Translations under genes and position numbers: made by a program | Notes under the pieces: generated by a model | Database searches by the model: none | Seen by the model: only the letters and a program-made list of their open reading frames with translations | What the model was told of the DNA's origin: nothing | Shown: positions 53,734 to 64,000 of the stretch, in pieces | How positions within the stretch are numbered: position 1 is the first letter of the stretch | Layout: each line of letters opens with the position of its first letter | Assembly (NCBI RefSeq): GCF_000519085.1 | Contig: NZ_KI912577.1 | Location: 4,086,035 to 4,150,034 of the forward strand | From: Methylobacterium sp. 10 | GTDB lineage: Bacteria; Pseudomonadota; Alphaproteobacteria; Rhizobiales; Beijerinckiaceae | Length of the DNA: 64,000 nt | Direction: 5' to 3'

Positions 53734-54067
53734 CAGAGTGCTCGGCCCGCCGCCGCCGGTTTTCGCGGCGTACCACGCGCACCATTCCGTGACGCCCCCG
53801 TGACCGGTTCTCTGGCGGCCGGTCGAAGACCGCCCGTGGCGGAACGTTCCTCGCAGACCTATCCGTGCTTGGCGCCAATGGTGCATCTCCGCTCCCACCG
53901 AGCCAAAGCCCATCGGGACCGATGACCGCCCAAGAGCCGCTTTCCATGTGTTGCCGCACGATTCCCTGCCGCACGATCTCCCACCCTTGCCGGCCGCCGT
54001 CCGCCGCCCACCGGTCCTGTCCGCGCGGCGGGTCCCTCCGGCCCGGTCTCGGACGCGGGGGCCGGGC

Positions 54068-56761
<2,694 letters not shown>

Positions 56762-56811
56762 GCGACGCGGGGGGGGCGTACCTCGGGTGCCGCCCCGGCC
56801 CGGACGGGCCG

Positions 56812-57720
56812 CTATGCGCCCTGCGGCGAGATCGAGATCGTCAGCCACAGGTTCCATCCCGCCGGACGGTTCTCCGCGGCGAACTCGCGGTAGAATTTCA
56901 GGTTCAGATAGCCCTGGGCGCCGCCGGCCGGGAAGAGGTAGCCGGCCTGGGGCCCCAGGGCGGCGACCCGGCCCTTGAACGGACCGAGGGTGGCGCCTCG
57001 CCCATCATCGCCGGTCACCTGCTGGTAGACGTAGCCGGCCAGACCGAGCTGATACTGCGTCCCGATGAACTTTGAGGCGGAGAAGTCGATATGGGCATCG
57101 ATGCCGTTCTGGTACTTCGTCGTCGGATTCTGGAAATTATAGGTCATTCCGGCGACGGCCGAGAGTTCGTAGCCCAGGTCCTTGTCGTAATAGGTGTAGC
57201 CGAACCCTCCGTCCTGGCCCCAGTGCCCGATGCCGAAATTGGCCAGGCGCGACGCGTTGTAGGTGCCTGACGGGGCGTTGGTGAGGGTATAGACGAGGTA
57301 GTTGTGATTGCCGGCGCTCCAGCGCAGCGACGCGGCCGGCGTCAAGTCCATGATTCCCAGCCGGGTATCGTTCCTGACGTCGGCGATCCCGACATCCATT
57401 CTGCCCACCGCGCCGAACAGGCTCAGCGCCAGCTGCCCGTCGAGCACCGGCGTGGCGAAGGAATAGGTCACGCCCGCATAGGCGAGATCCGCCTTCTCGG
57501 TGACGGCCTGCACCTTCGCCGTCGCATGGTAATAGGTCAGGCTCGTCGACCACCCCGCCACGCCCGGCACCGCCGCCATGCTGGCGAAGGAGCCGGCCAG
57601 ATACAGGTTCGCGCCGCCCTCGTCGGCCCGCGCCGGACCGGACAGGGACGTCGCCAGGGCGACACCCAGCAATCCCGCCAGGGCCCGCGAGGTGATGAAC
57701 CCGGTGGCTGAATCTGTCAC
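56812..57720 (-). CDS. SphA-like outer-membrane protein
   Basis: A 302-residue exported β-barrel protein of the SphA/MetA-pathway family of phenol-degradation-associated outer-membrane proteins. Signal peptide near ARADEGG. Alternating aromatic strands such as WSAGNHNYLVYTLTN, and an aromatic-poor tail LTISISPQGA. GTG start at 57720 with GGAAAG about 8 bases upstream. Probably passes a hydrophobic or small substrate. Placed after an APC permease gene, 89 bases apart, so possibly co-transcribed with it. Confidence 0.82.
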   Translation of the reverse strand: MTDSATGFITSRALAGLLGVALATSLSGPARADEGGANLYLAGSFASMAAVPGVAGWSTSLTYYHATAKVQAVTEKADLAYAGVTYSFATPVLDGQLALSLFGAVGRMDVGIADVRNDTRLGIMDLTPAASLRWSAGNHNYLVYTLTNAPSGTYNASRLANFGIGHWGQDGGFGYTYYDKDLGYELSAVAGMTYNFQNPTTKYQNGIDAHIDFSASKFIGTQYQLGLAGYVYQQVTGDDGRGATLGPFKGRVAALGPQAGYLFPAGGAQGYLNLKFYREFAAENRPAGWNLWLTISISPQGA

Positions 57721-57738
57721 GGCGATTACTTTCCGGTC

Positions 57739-57780
57739 GTCACCAAGCGAAGGTCTTGCGTCACCAAGCGAAGGTCTTGC
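57739..57780. repeat. 21-bp perfect tandem duplication
   Basis: gtcaccaagcgaaggtcttgc occurs twice head to tail, between the APC permease stop and the SphA-like start. On the minus strand it is in the leader of the SphA-like gene. Confidence 0.85.
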
Positions 57781-57809
57781 CGGCCGGGTGCCCCGGCCGC
57801 ATTCCTGTG

Positions 57810-59279
57810 TCATCGCGACGTGACGGGAGACGCGGCGGACGGTTCGATCTCGAGGGCCGCGCGATCGAACGTCAGCAGGTAGAGGAAATAGACGCCGCCC
57901 GTCAGGAGGAGGCCCATCACGATCAGGACGGGAACCAGGGCGGCGGCGGGGGTGACGAGGACGAACAAGGCACCGATCAGCCAGACGAGGGCGATGACGG
58001 CGACCGGGATCTCGAAGGCGCCCAGATCGAAGGCGCCGACTTTCCGGTCGAGTTTCTTCCTCACGGCCAGGTACAGGATGACCGTGACCCCGTAGCTGAG
58101 GATCGGCAGGATCGTCGATGCCGTGATCAGCTGCAGCAGGGCTTCGCCCGGCAGTGCGAGCATCAGCAGGACGCCCCCGACGAAGACCAGGATGGTTGCC
58201 GGAATCGGCGTCTGCGTGCGCGGATGGACCTGGCTCATCAGGCGCGAGGCCGGAAAGCGACCGTCGCGCGACATCGCATAGACGAGCCGCGCGGCGGTGG
58301 CCATCACCACCATCCCGCAGGCGAAGAACGCGAAGGTCACCGCAGCCATCATGACCGCCTTCATCGCGGGACCGAACTGGTCGTTCAGGATCTCGGCGAC
58401 GGGAGAGTCGCTCAGCGTGATCCGCTCCACATCCGGGATGGCGACGGTGAGGGCGATGAGGAAGAGGAGGCCCAGCACGCCCGCGGCGATCACCGATCCG
58501 ACGATGGCGCGCGGGACGCTGCGAAACGGGTCCTTGGCCTCCTCGGCGACGTTGGCCGCGGCGTCGAAGCCGACGAGGGTGGAGAGGCCCATGAGCATGG
58601 CGAGCATCAGGCCGCCGCCGACCTTGAAATAATCGGCATCGGCGACGGCCGTCCCACGGGAGGTCAGGTTGGAGAAGGAGCCCGTCCCGTTCATCGCGAT
58701 GGCGATCGGCAGAAGGATCACGAGCAGGACGACGATGACCACCTCGACGCCGACGGCGGTCCCGTTGATCAGTCCGACGACGCGGGTCGAGACGATGGTC
58801 AGCACGGCCTGGACCAGCAGGATCGCCAGGGTGATCCACCGGGCCGTCTGTTCGTTCGGCTCCATGCCGAGCAAGGGCATGAGCGCCTGGCTCGCGAGGG
58901 CATTGTCCACCGCCACCACGCCGATGCCGAGGTAGCAGAAGCTCAACAGGCCGAACCACCAGCCGATCGCCGGATTGGCCAGCCGCGAGGCCCATTGATA
59001 GGACGAGCCCGTCAGCGGAATGCGGGCCGCGAACTGGGCGATGACGAGGGCCACGAAGGTCTGCCCGACGGCGACGATGGCCCAGAGCCAAATTCCGACG
59101 GGACCCGCAGTACGGAGGACGTCGTCGAAGGTGCCGAATATACCAACGGCCACCGAAATGAAGGCGAAGGAGACGGCAAAGACTTGAAACGAACCCAGGG
59201 TTCGTTTCAGTTCCTGTCTGTAGCCCCCGATTTCGGCCGAAGAATCCTGACTTCGCGCATCACCTGGAAGTCCCGCCAT
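57810..59279 (-). CDS. APC-family amino-acid/amine permease
   Basis: A 489-residue transporter with 12 hydrophobic helices. It starts with QELKRTLGSFQVFAVSFAFIS, characteristic of APC amino-acid or amine permeases, and carries EEAKDPFRSVPRAIVGS (the loop near helix 6) and AFFACGMVVMATAARLVYAMSRDG. Inner-membrane uptake of an amino acid, amine or ethanolamine-type solute. GAAGG lies 4-5 bases before the ATG. Substrate unknown. Confidence 0.9.
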   Translation of the reverse strand: MAGLPGDARSQDSSAEIGGYRQELKRTLGSFQVFAVSFAFISVAVGIFGTFDDVLRTAGPVGIWLWAIVAVGQTFVALVIAQFAARIPLTGSSYQWASRLANPAIGWWFGLLSFCYLGIGVVAVDNALASQALMPLLGMEPNEQTARWITLAILLVQAVLTIVSTRVVGLINGTAVGVEVVIVVLLVILLPIAIAMNGTGSFSNLTSRGTAVADADYFKVGGGLMLAMLMGLSTLVGFDAAANVAEEAKDPFRSVPRAIVGSVIAAGVLGLLFLIALTVAIPDVERITLSDSPVAEILNDQFGPAMKAVMMAAVTFAFFACGMVVMATAARLVYAMSRDGRFPASRLMSQVHPRTQTPIPATILVFVGGVLLMLALPGEALLQLITASTILPILSYGVTVILYLAVRKKLDRKVGAFDLGAFEIPVAVIALVWLIGALFVLVTPAAALVPVLIVMGLLLTGGVYFLYLLTFDRAALEIEPSAASPVTSR

Positions 59280-60080
59280 ACGACACCTTCATCTTCGATG
59301 CGCGTCGACGTCGATCGGCTCCGCTTGATCGGAGTTAAGCCAGTCACCATTCGTTTGCAACTATAAGTCTTCTCGCAGACAATGGAATTTGTTGCATTTT
59401 TAACACGAGAATGGTTTATCTTTTCTATCAATCGGGGCATGGTTTCTTCGCACAACAATGCGGCCCCTGTCCCGATTTGCTCCGGCGAGGGATCAGCCCG
59501 AGGCTCCTCTCGTCCCGCACAGCCGGAAGAGCCGGTTCTTCTGGGTCGGTCCGGTTGTCGCTGCCACCGATGTGGAGCGGGCGAGCGGCGGGCAACGCGG
59601 GAGCCGGCCTGTCGTTCTCAAGCGAGACGGGATCCCGTTCGAACGTTGCCTGGAATGATCGCGGACGGCCGGCAAGGACCCATGGCGAAGCCGGGCTGAG
59701 CCGGACGCCCTCATCGTCGCTCATGGCTGCGCTTCGAGGATGGGAACCGTTCGCCCGGACTCGGTACCCGGACAGTCAGGAGGTCCCATGCGAGGCAACC
59801 GGACTCCCATGCCGCGGCCATGAACCTCGATCCCGTCTTGTTGTGGCGCTGCAACACCACGGGGAATTGATGGCAACCTGGAACCGGGTTGTAGTTTGGA
59901 TATGTCCTGAACGAGATTTTTTATCCCGGGAATACAAATATTTGCTGAGGGGAAAGGCCGATAGTTTAGAGATCATACAAAATGCAGCGGGGCTTGCATA
60001 ATCGAGGCGCGAACTCCTTTGCTCGAAGTCACGGTCATCGAGCGGTGCTGTCATGATCCAAAGTGGGTGGGGCTGGTGTC
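59280..60080. other. Intergenic region before the ECF sigma gene
   Basis: 801 bases without a convincing CDS. Both ends are AT-rich (59340-59460 and 59880-60000), with candidate promoter-like stretches but no recognisable iron-box (Fur/Irr/RirA) motif. A 196-codon frame crosses the middle but is not similar to anything and has uneven codon use. Confidence 0.5.
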
Positions 60081-60590
60081 ATGCCAACGGTTTCAGTCGA
60101 TGCACTGCATCGTAGCCAGGGCCTGAAGCTTCAACGCTTTCTGCTTCGGCTGCTCGACAATCCCGCCGACGCTGCCGATGCGATGCAGGAAACCTATCTC
60201 CGCCTCATCAAGGCGCTCAACCGGACCGAGATCGAGCACCCGCCGATCTTCCTGTTTTTCGTGGCCCGCAACGTCGCCAACAGCTTGGGAAAACGTCGCC
60301 GGTTCGAAGCCGATCTGTTCCGGCAGGTGACGGACGTACATCTCGCGAACGGCATCGATGAGACGGTCCGCACGGAGGAGCAGGTCGTCGCGCGCCAGCA
60401 GCTCCGCTTGGTCGCGGCCGCCATCGATGAGCTGCCGCCACGTTGCCGGGAGGTCTTTCTGCTCAGTACCTTCGATGGACTTGCGAACGGGGAGATCGCA
60501 GGGCGTCTCGGTATCAGCCGCAACATGGTCGAGAAGCACCTCATGAAGGCGCTCCTCCATACACGCCGTCGCTGCGCCGACTTCTTCTAG
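60081..60590 (+). CDS. ECF sigma factor (FecI-like)
   Basis: A 169-residue ECF sigma factor: region 2 with ADAMQETYLRLIKAL and IFLFFVARN, and region 4 with LPPRCREVFLLSTFDGLANGEIAGRLGISRNMVEKH. Directs transcription of the outer-membrane receptor and relatives when released by its FecR partner. ATG at 60081; the GTG at 60063 is an alternative. First gene of the cell-surface signalling cluster. Confidence 0.93.
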   Translation: MPTVSVDALHRSQGLKLQRFLLRLLDNPADAADAMQETYLRLIKALNRTEIEHPPIFLFFVARNVANSLGKRRRFEADLFRQVTDVHLANGIDETVRTEEQVVARQQLRLVAAAIDELPPRCREVFLLSTFDGLANGEIAGRLGISRNMVEKHLMKALLHTRRRCADFF

Positions 60591-60694
60591 CGTTGCGATG
60601 CTCTGACCCCGTATGTCGTGAGCTTGCGATCCGGCGCGTCGTCCGTGAAGGAACCGGATCGGCTTATCCCCCTTCGGCACACCGGTAGAGCGGC

Positions 60695-61630
60695 ATGAAC
60701 CAACGCATCTCACCGGATGCATCGCACGGGGCGGAGGACGATCCCGTCTATGAGGCCGCGGCCCTTTGGGTCGTACGGCTCGCCTCGGCCGATTCGAGCA
60801 GCGCCGATCGAAAGGCTTTCGAGGTCTGGCGCAGGGCCGATCCGGCCCATGCCGAAGCCTATGCGGAGATGGAGACATGGCGTCGAACCATGGGCCAAGT
60901 GCCCGATCCGCGCGAGCGTAAGTCCAGGCGGGCTGTGGGGCTGAACGCCGTCGTGGCGATCGCCCTTTCCGGACTGGCGGGGGCTCAGCTCGGTTGGATC
61001 GATCGCCTGCGAGCCGATGCGTGGACGGGAGTGGGCGAGATCGAAACGCGGACCTTGGTCGATGGGAGCCGGATCGACCTCAACACCGACACGGCCATCG
61101 CGCTGCGTTTCACGGCCGAAGAGCGCGCCGTCGATCTCCTCCGAGGCGAGGCGGTGTTCGATGTCGTGCCGGATCCGCAGCGTCCCTTCATCGTTCGCGG
61201 GAACGGTGTCAGTGCCCGCGCCGTCGGAACCCGCTTCTACGTGCGGGTCGACGGAGCCGCCGATCCCGTCGGCGTCGCCGAGGGGCGTGTCGATGTCTCG
61301 ACGGCCGTCGGTCGCACGCTGCTCCATCCGGGTGAGGTCGCGTTCCGGGACGCCGCCGACCGCCCCGTCGCCCGGCAGGGCAATGTCGCCCAGGCGATGT
61401 CGTGGCGGGACGGCAAGCTCTCGTTCTCCGGCCAGACCCTTCGGCAGGTCATCGCCGAACTCGAGCGCTATCGGCGCGGACGGATCTTGCTGATGGATTC
61501 CGCCGTCGGCGAGCGGCGCTTCAGCGGCACGCTCGATCCGCGCGATACCGACGAGGCGCTCGACGTGCTGGTCGCCACAATGGGAATCCGCGTCACCCGC
61601 CTGACATCGTTCGTGATCCTGGTTCGTTAG
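60695..61630 (+). CDS. FecR-family anti-sigma factor/signal transducer
   Basis: A 311-residue inner-membrane protein. The N-terminal cytoplasmic sigma-binding part begins DPVYEAAALWVVRLAS with the conserved Trp of the FecR N-domain. One membrane helix lies at about 84-104 (VGLNAVVAIALSGLAGAQLG). The FecR periplasmic domain follows (GEIETRTLVDGSRIDLNTDTAI), then a C-terminal DUF4974-like STN-facing part (LRQVIAELERYRRGRI). It passes the signal from the STN domain of the receptor encoded next to the sigma factor upstream. Confidence 0.93.
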   Translation: MNQRISPDASHGAEDDPVYEAAALWVVRLASADSSSADRKAFEVWRRADPAHAEAYAEMETWRRTMGQVPDPRERKSRRAVGLNAVVAIALSGLAGAQLGWIDRLRADAWTGVGEIETRTLVDGSRIDLNTDTAIALRFTAEERAVDLLRGEAVFDVVPDPQRPFIVRGNGVSARAVGTRFYVRVDGAADPVGVAEGRVDVSTAVGRTLLHPGEVAFRDAADRPVARQGNVAQAMSWRDGKLSFSGQTLRQVIAELERYRRGRILLMDSAVGERRFSGTLDPRDTDEALDVLVATMGIRVTRLTSFVILVR

Positions 61631-61747
61631 CCGCCCTTGTCCGACGCGCGAAAGAAGTTCCGGGGAGGACGTCAGGAGTTTCGCCGGTCGACGGTCTATC
61701 TCCGCAGGGACGAAGAAGCGCGAAGCGCACCGCCCGGTTTTGGACGG

Positions 61748-64000
61748 ATGGGGCCGATGATGGTGATGCAGGGTCGAGATGTCGGGGCGCGCTGGCTCGC
61801 GCGCGGAGCGTTGATCGGGGTGTCGGTCATCACGATGAGTCACGCTGCGGCGGCCCAGCAGCATGTCTCCGCACGCCGGCTCTTTCAAACCCCGCCCCGG
61901 TTCGACCTCGTCCCGGGCTCGACACAGATGGCAGAACACTCCGCCGAACAGACCACGATCCGCGTCAGGGTCTCCATCCAGGCAGGCCCCCTCGAGCCGG
62001 CACTGGCGGCATTGTCCAAACAGGTGCAGCTCAAGCTGGCCTACAAGACGTCGCTGACCGAACATCTCTTCACGGCGGGCATCGACGGCGATTTCCTGCC
62101 CCTCGAGGCATTGGCCAAGCTGCTGGAAAACACCGGACTGACGTATCGTTCGGCCGGAACGTCGACCATCACGCTCGTCAACCCGCGCTTCGTCCAGCTC
62201 GAAGCGCCGCCGGGAGGCGTCTTCCTCGATGAGCTTTCGGTCGAGGCGCAGCGCGCGAGCATTGCGGACTCGATGTCGGCCGCCTCGGCGTTGTCCGCCC
62301 CCTATGCCGGAGGCCAGGTGGCACGGGGGGGACGGATCGGTTTGCTCGGCAACGTCGACACGGCGAAAACGCCGTTCAATGTGACGAGCTATACGGACCG
62401 CTTCATCCGGGACCGGCAGGCGAGTACCGTGTCCGAGGCACTCATCCTCGATCCCTCCGTCCGGGCCACGCAGACGACGGGCGCGCCCTTCGACTCGTTC
62501 TACATCCGCGGCTTTCCCATCAATGAGGGGACCAGCGGCGAGATCGCCTTCGACGGGATCTACGGCGTCGCGCCGAGCCTGCGTGTCCTCACCGACTATG
62601 CCGAGCGCATCGAAGTCCTGAAGGGGCCCTCGGCGGCACTCTCGGGGATCGCGCCGAACGGGGGAATCGGGGGCGTCATCAACGTGGTTCCCAAGCGTGC
62701 GGGCGAGGATCTGACACGTGTCACCCTGGATTACGGTTCGATCGCACGGGGTGGCGGCCAACTGGACGTCGCGCGGCGATACGGTGCGAACCGGGAATGG
62801 GGGGCGCGCTTCGTCGGCAGCCTGCGGGGCGGCGATACGCCCATCGACCGTCAATCCGAGACGACGGGGGTCGCGTCGCTCGCCCTCGATTACCAGGGGG
62901 ACCGGTTCCGGGCATGGCTCTACCTGCTGGCGCAGGACGATCGCTTCACCGCACCCCTGCGTCCTTTCCTTCTCAGGGCCGGCGTGCCCGTACCGAGGGC
63001 AGCCGGCGGTCGTCTGAATCTCAGCCAACCCTGGGAGTACTCGAAGGTGGACGATCGCGGCGGTCTGCTGCGCATGGAGTACGACCTGAGCGACCAGATC
63101 ACCCTCTTCGCCGACATCGGCGGTTCGCAAACGGGCGTCGAGCGTTACTTCGCTTCCGCACCGACCATCACCAACGTCCTCGGCGACACCACGACGGCCC
63201 CGCAATACTACAACCTCGGCGTCGACCGGCTTACCTATGACGCGGGCATCCGGACCAAGTTCGAGACCGGGTTCATCCGCCACGCCTTCGCCGTGCAGGC
63301 CTCGGTGTACAGCGAGGATACGGGGCGGGAGCTTTCCGCCGTGCGCGGCAGCTATCTGTCGAACATCTACGATCCCGTCCTCGCCCCCTACATCGCTCCC
63401 GTCATCTCGTCCTTTCGGCCGCGCCTGTCCGACGGTACGCTGACGGGAGTCTCGGTGGCGGACACGATGTCCGTCCTCGATGAGCGCATTCTCCTCACCG
63501 TGGGCATGCGTCAGCAGCGTATCGAGGCCCGCAACTACGTCTCGAACGTCGGCACCCTGGCCTCGTCCTACGATCAGAGCGCGACCAGTCCCCTCGTCGG
63601 TCTCGTCGTACGACCCTGGGAGACCGTCTCGCTCTACGGCAACTATATCGAGGGCCTGAGCCGTGGCGACATCGCTCCGGCCACCGCGACCAACTTCGGG
63701 GAGGTGTTGGCGCCCTACGTCGCGCGACAGGTCGAGGCCGGCGTGAAGGTGGATTTCGGCCGGATCGGCACCTCCTTCAGCGCCTTCCAGATCACGCGGC
63801 CCATCGGCGAGCTGAGCCCGGAAAGCCGTTATGCCCAAACCGGCGAACAGACCGTGAGCGGCCTCGAGTTCAACGTCTATGGCGAGATCGCACCGGACAT
63901 GCGTGTCCTCGGCGGCCTCACCTTGCTCGACGGCGTGCGCACGCGATCCGCGCTGGCCGCCAATGTGGGCAATCGGCCGATCGGCGTCCCCGATGTGCAA
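61748..64000 (+). CDS. STN-containing TonB-dependent receptor, 5' part
   Basis: The frame runs to the window end (751 codons seen; the barrel is not complete). N-terminal signal (VSVITMSHAAAAQQ), then an STN domain (about residues 75-145, AGPLEPALAALSKQVQLKLAYKT style) that contacts FecR. A TonB-box-like FLDELSVEA follows, then a plug (~190-330; SEALILDPSVRATQ and LKGPSAALSGIAPNGGIGGVINVVPK) and barrel. FecA/FpvA-type siderophore or metal-chelate transducer. The ATG at 61748 or 61757 is likely. The ligand is unknown. Confidence 0.9.
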   Translation, partial: MGPMMVMQGRDVGARWLARGALIGVSVITMSHAAAAQQHVSARRLFQTPPRFDLVPGSTQMAEHSAEQTTIRVRVSIQAGPLEPALAALSKQVQLKLAYKTSLTEHLFTAGIDGDFLPLEALAKLLENTGLTYRSAGTSTITLVNPRFVQLEAPPGGVFLDELSVEAQRASIADSMSAASALSAPYAGGQVARGGRIGLLGNVDTAKTPFNVTSYTDRFIRDRQASTVSEALILDPSVRATQTTGAPFDSFYIRGFPINEGTSGEIAFDGIYGVAPSLRVLTDYAERIEVLKGPSAALSGIAPNGGIGGVINVVPKRAGEDLTRVTLDYGSIARGGGQLDVARRYGANREWGARFVGSLRGGDTPIDRQSETTGVASLALDYQGDRFRAWLYLLAQDDRFTAPLRPFLLRAGVPVPRAAGGRLNLSQPWEYSKVDDRGGLLRMEYDLSDQITLFADIGGSQTGVERYFASAPTITNVLGDTTTAPQYYNLGVDRLTYDAGIRTKFETGFIRHAFAVQASVYSEDTGRELSAVRGSYLSNIYDPVLAPYIAPVISSFRPRLSDGTLTGVSVADTMSVLDERILLTVGMRQQRIEARNYVSNVGTLASSYDQSATSPLVGLVVRPWETVSLYGNYIEGLSRGDIAPATATNFGEVLAPYVARQVEAGVKVDFGRIGTSFSAFQITRPIGELSPESRYAQTGEQTVSGLEFNVYGEIAPDMRVLGGLTLLDGVRTRSALAANVGNRPIGVPDVQ

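Larger units (their letters stand above)
53593..54067. other. Divergent intergenic region with two palindromic elements
   Basis: 475 bases between the PAP2 gene and the GH63-like gene. It contains the 20-bp-arm hairpin (53629-53670) and the repeat copy B (53683-53733). The remaining ~330 bases are GC-rich without recognised features. A continuous open frame precedes the GH63-like start but is proline/arginine-rich and unlike any protein. Confidence 0.55.

Noticed and set aside
53948..54067. An N-terminal extension of the GH63-like gene
   Set aside because: The extra ~40 residues are Pro/Arg-rich and precede the family's normal start at the GTG 54068.
59411..60001. A 196-codon frame upstream of the ECF sigma gene
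   Set aside because: Mixed codon use, low-complexity Arg/Ser stretches and no recognisable domain. Treated as intergenic.
60710..64000. A long minus-strand frame opposite the FecR and receptor genes
   Set aside because: It mirrors GC-rich coding DNA on the other strand. Motifs of FecR, STN and plug domains are in the plus-strand frames.

Overview
High-GC alphaproteobacterial chromosome, most like Methylobacterium/Methylorubrum (inference). The basis is roughly two-thirds GC with strong third-position bias, many 4-base ATGA/GTGA operon overlaps, an acdR-acdS ACC-deaminase pair, a bacteriophytochrome with heme oxygenase, a LOV kinase, a DUF2934 protein, short-chain amide uptake genes, and many G/C-rich intergenic palindromes. 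No rRNA, tRNA, CRISPR array, phage or complete insertion sequence was seen. The window reads as ordinary accessory chromosome of a plant- or soil-associated bacterium, cut inside a gene at both ends.

Layout. 1-6.2 kb: 3' end of a DUF2778 protein, a zinc alcohol/formaldehyde dehydrogenase, D-serine ammonia-lyase, the Lrp-type regulator AcdR divergent from ACC deaminase AcdS, and a LysR regulator. 6.3-13 kb: a peptide ABC importer operon (binding protein, two permeases, M20 peptidase, double ATPase), probably controlled by the divergent LysR protein. 13-17 kb: small proteins, then bphP-bphO, translationally coupled. 17.4-23.4 kb: a histone-deacetylase-like enzyme, then a leftward cluster of an inositol-monophosphatase-like phosphatase, two choline-kinase-like phosphotransferases, an M20 carbamoylase-type amidohydrolase and a DeoR repressor. 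This looks like an uncharacterised catabolic unit and is the best candidate for new biochemistry here. 24-26.5 kb: OprB-type porin and MOSC protein. 26.8-33.2 kb: a complete amide-type uptake operon (Tat-exported binding protein, two permeases, two ATPases) ending in an amidase.

33.4-43.5 kb: chemoreceptor, DUF2934 protein, a membrane/lipid group (TVP38-family protein, phospholipase D, metallophosphoesterase), cupin, NAD(P)-binding protein, HWE kinase and an endonuclease/exonuclease/phosphatase-family protein. 43.5-57.7 kb: small proteins, MFS exporter, GH15-type glucosidase, Gfo/Idh/MocA oxidoreductase, LOV hybrid kinase, acid phosphatase, a large GH63-like glucosidase and an outer-membrane SphA-like protein. 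57.8-64 kb: APC amino-acid permease, then an ECF sigma factor, FecR-type anti-sigma factor and STN-containing TonB receptor (cut by the window end), a classical cell-surface signalling set for iron or another scarce ligand.

Intergenic structure is rich. There is a family of ~50-bp bulged palindromes, of which two copies supply the stop codon of the neighbouring gene. There are perfect 27-bp and 20-bp inverted repeats, two families of larger REP-like elements, and several short tandem repeats. Light sensing (red/far-red phytochrome, blue-light LOV), scavenging of amides, peptides and D-amino acids, and ACC degradation together fit a leaf- or root-surface lifestyle (inference).
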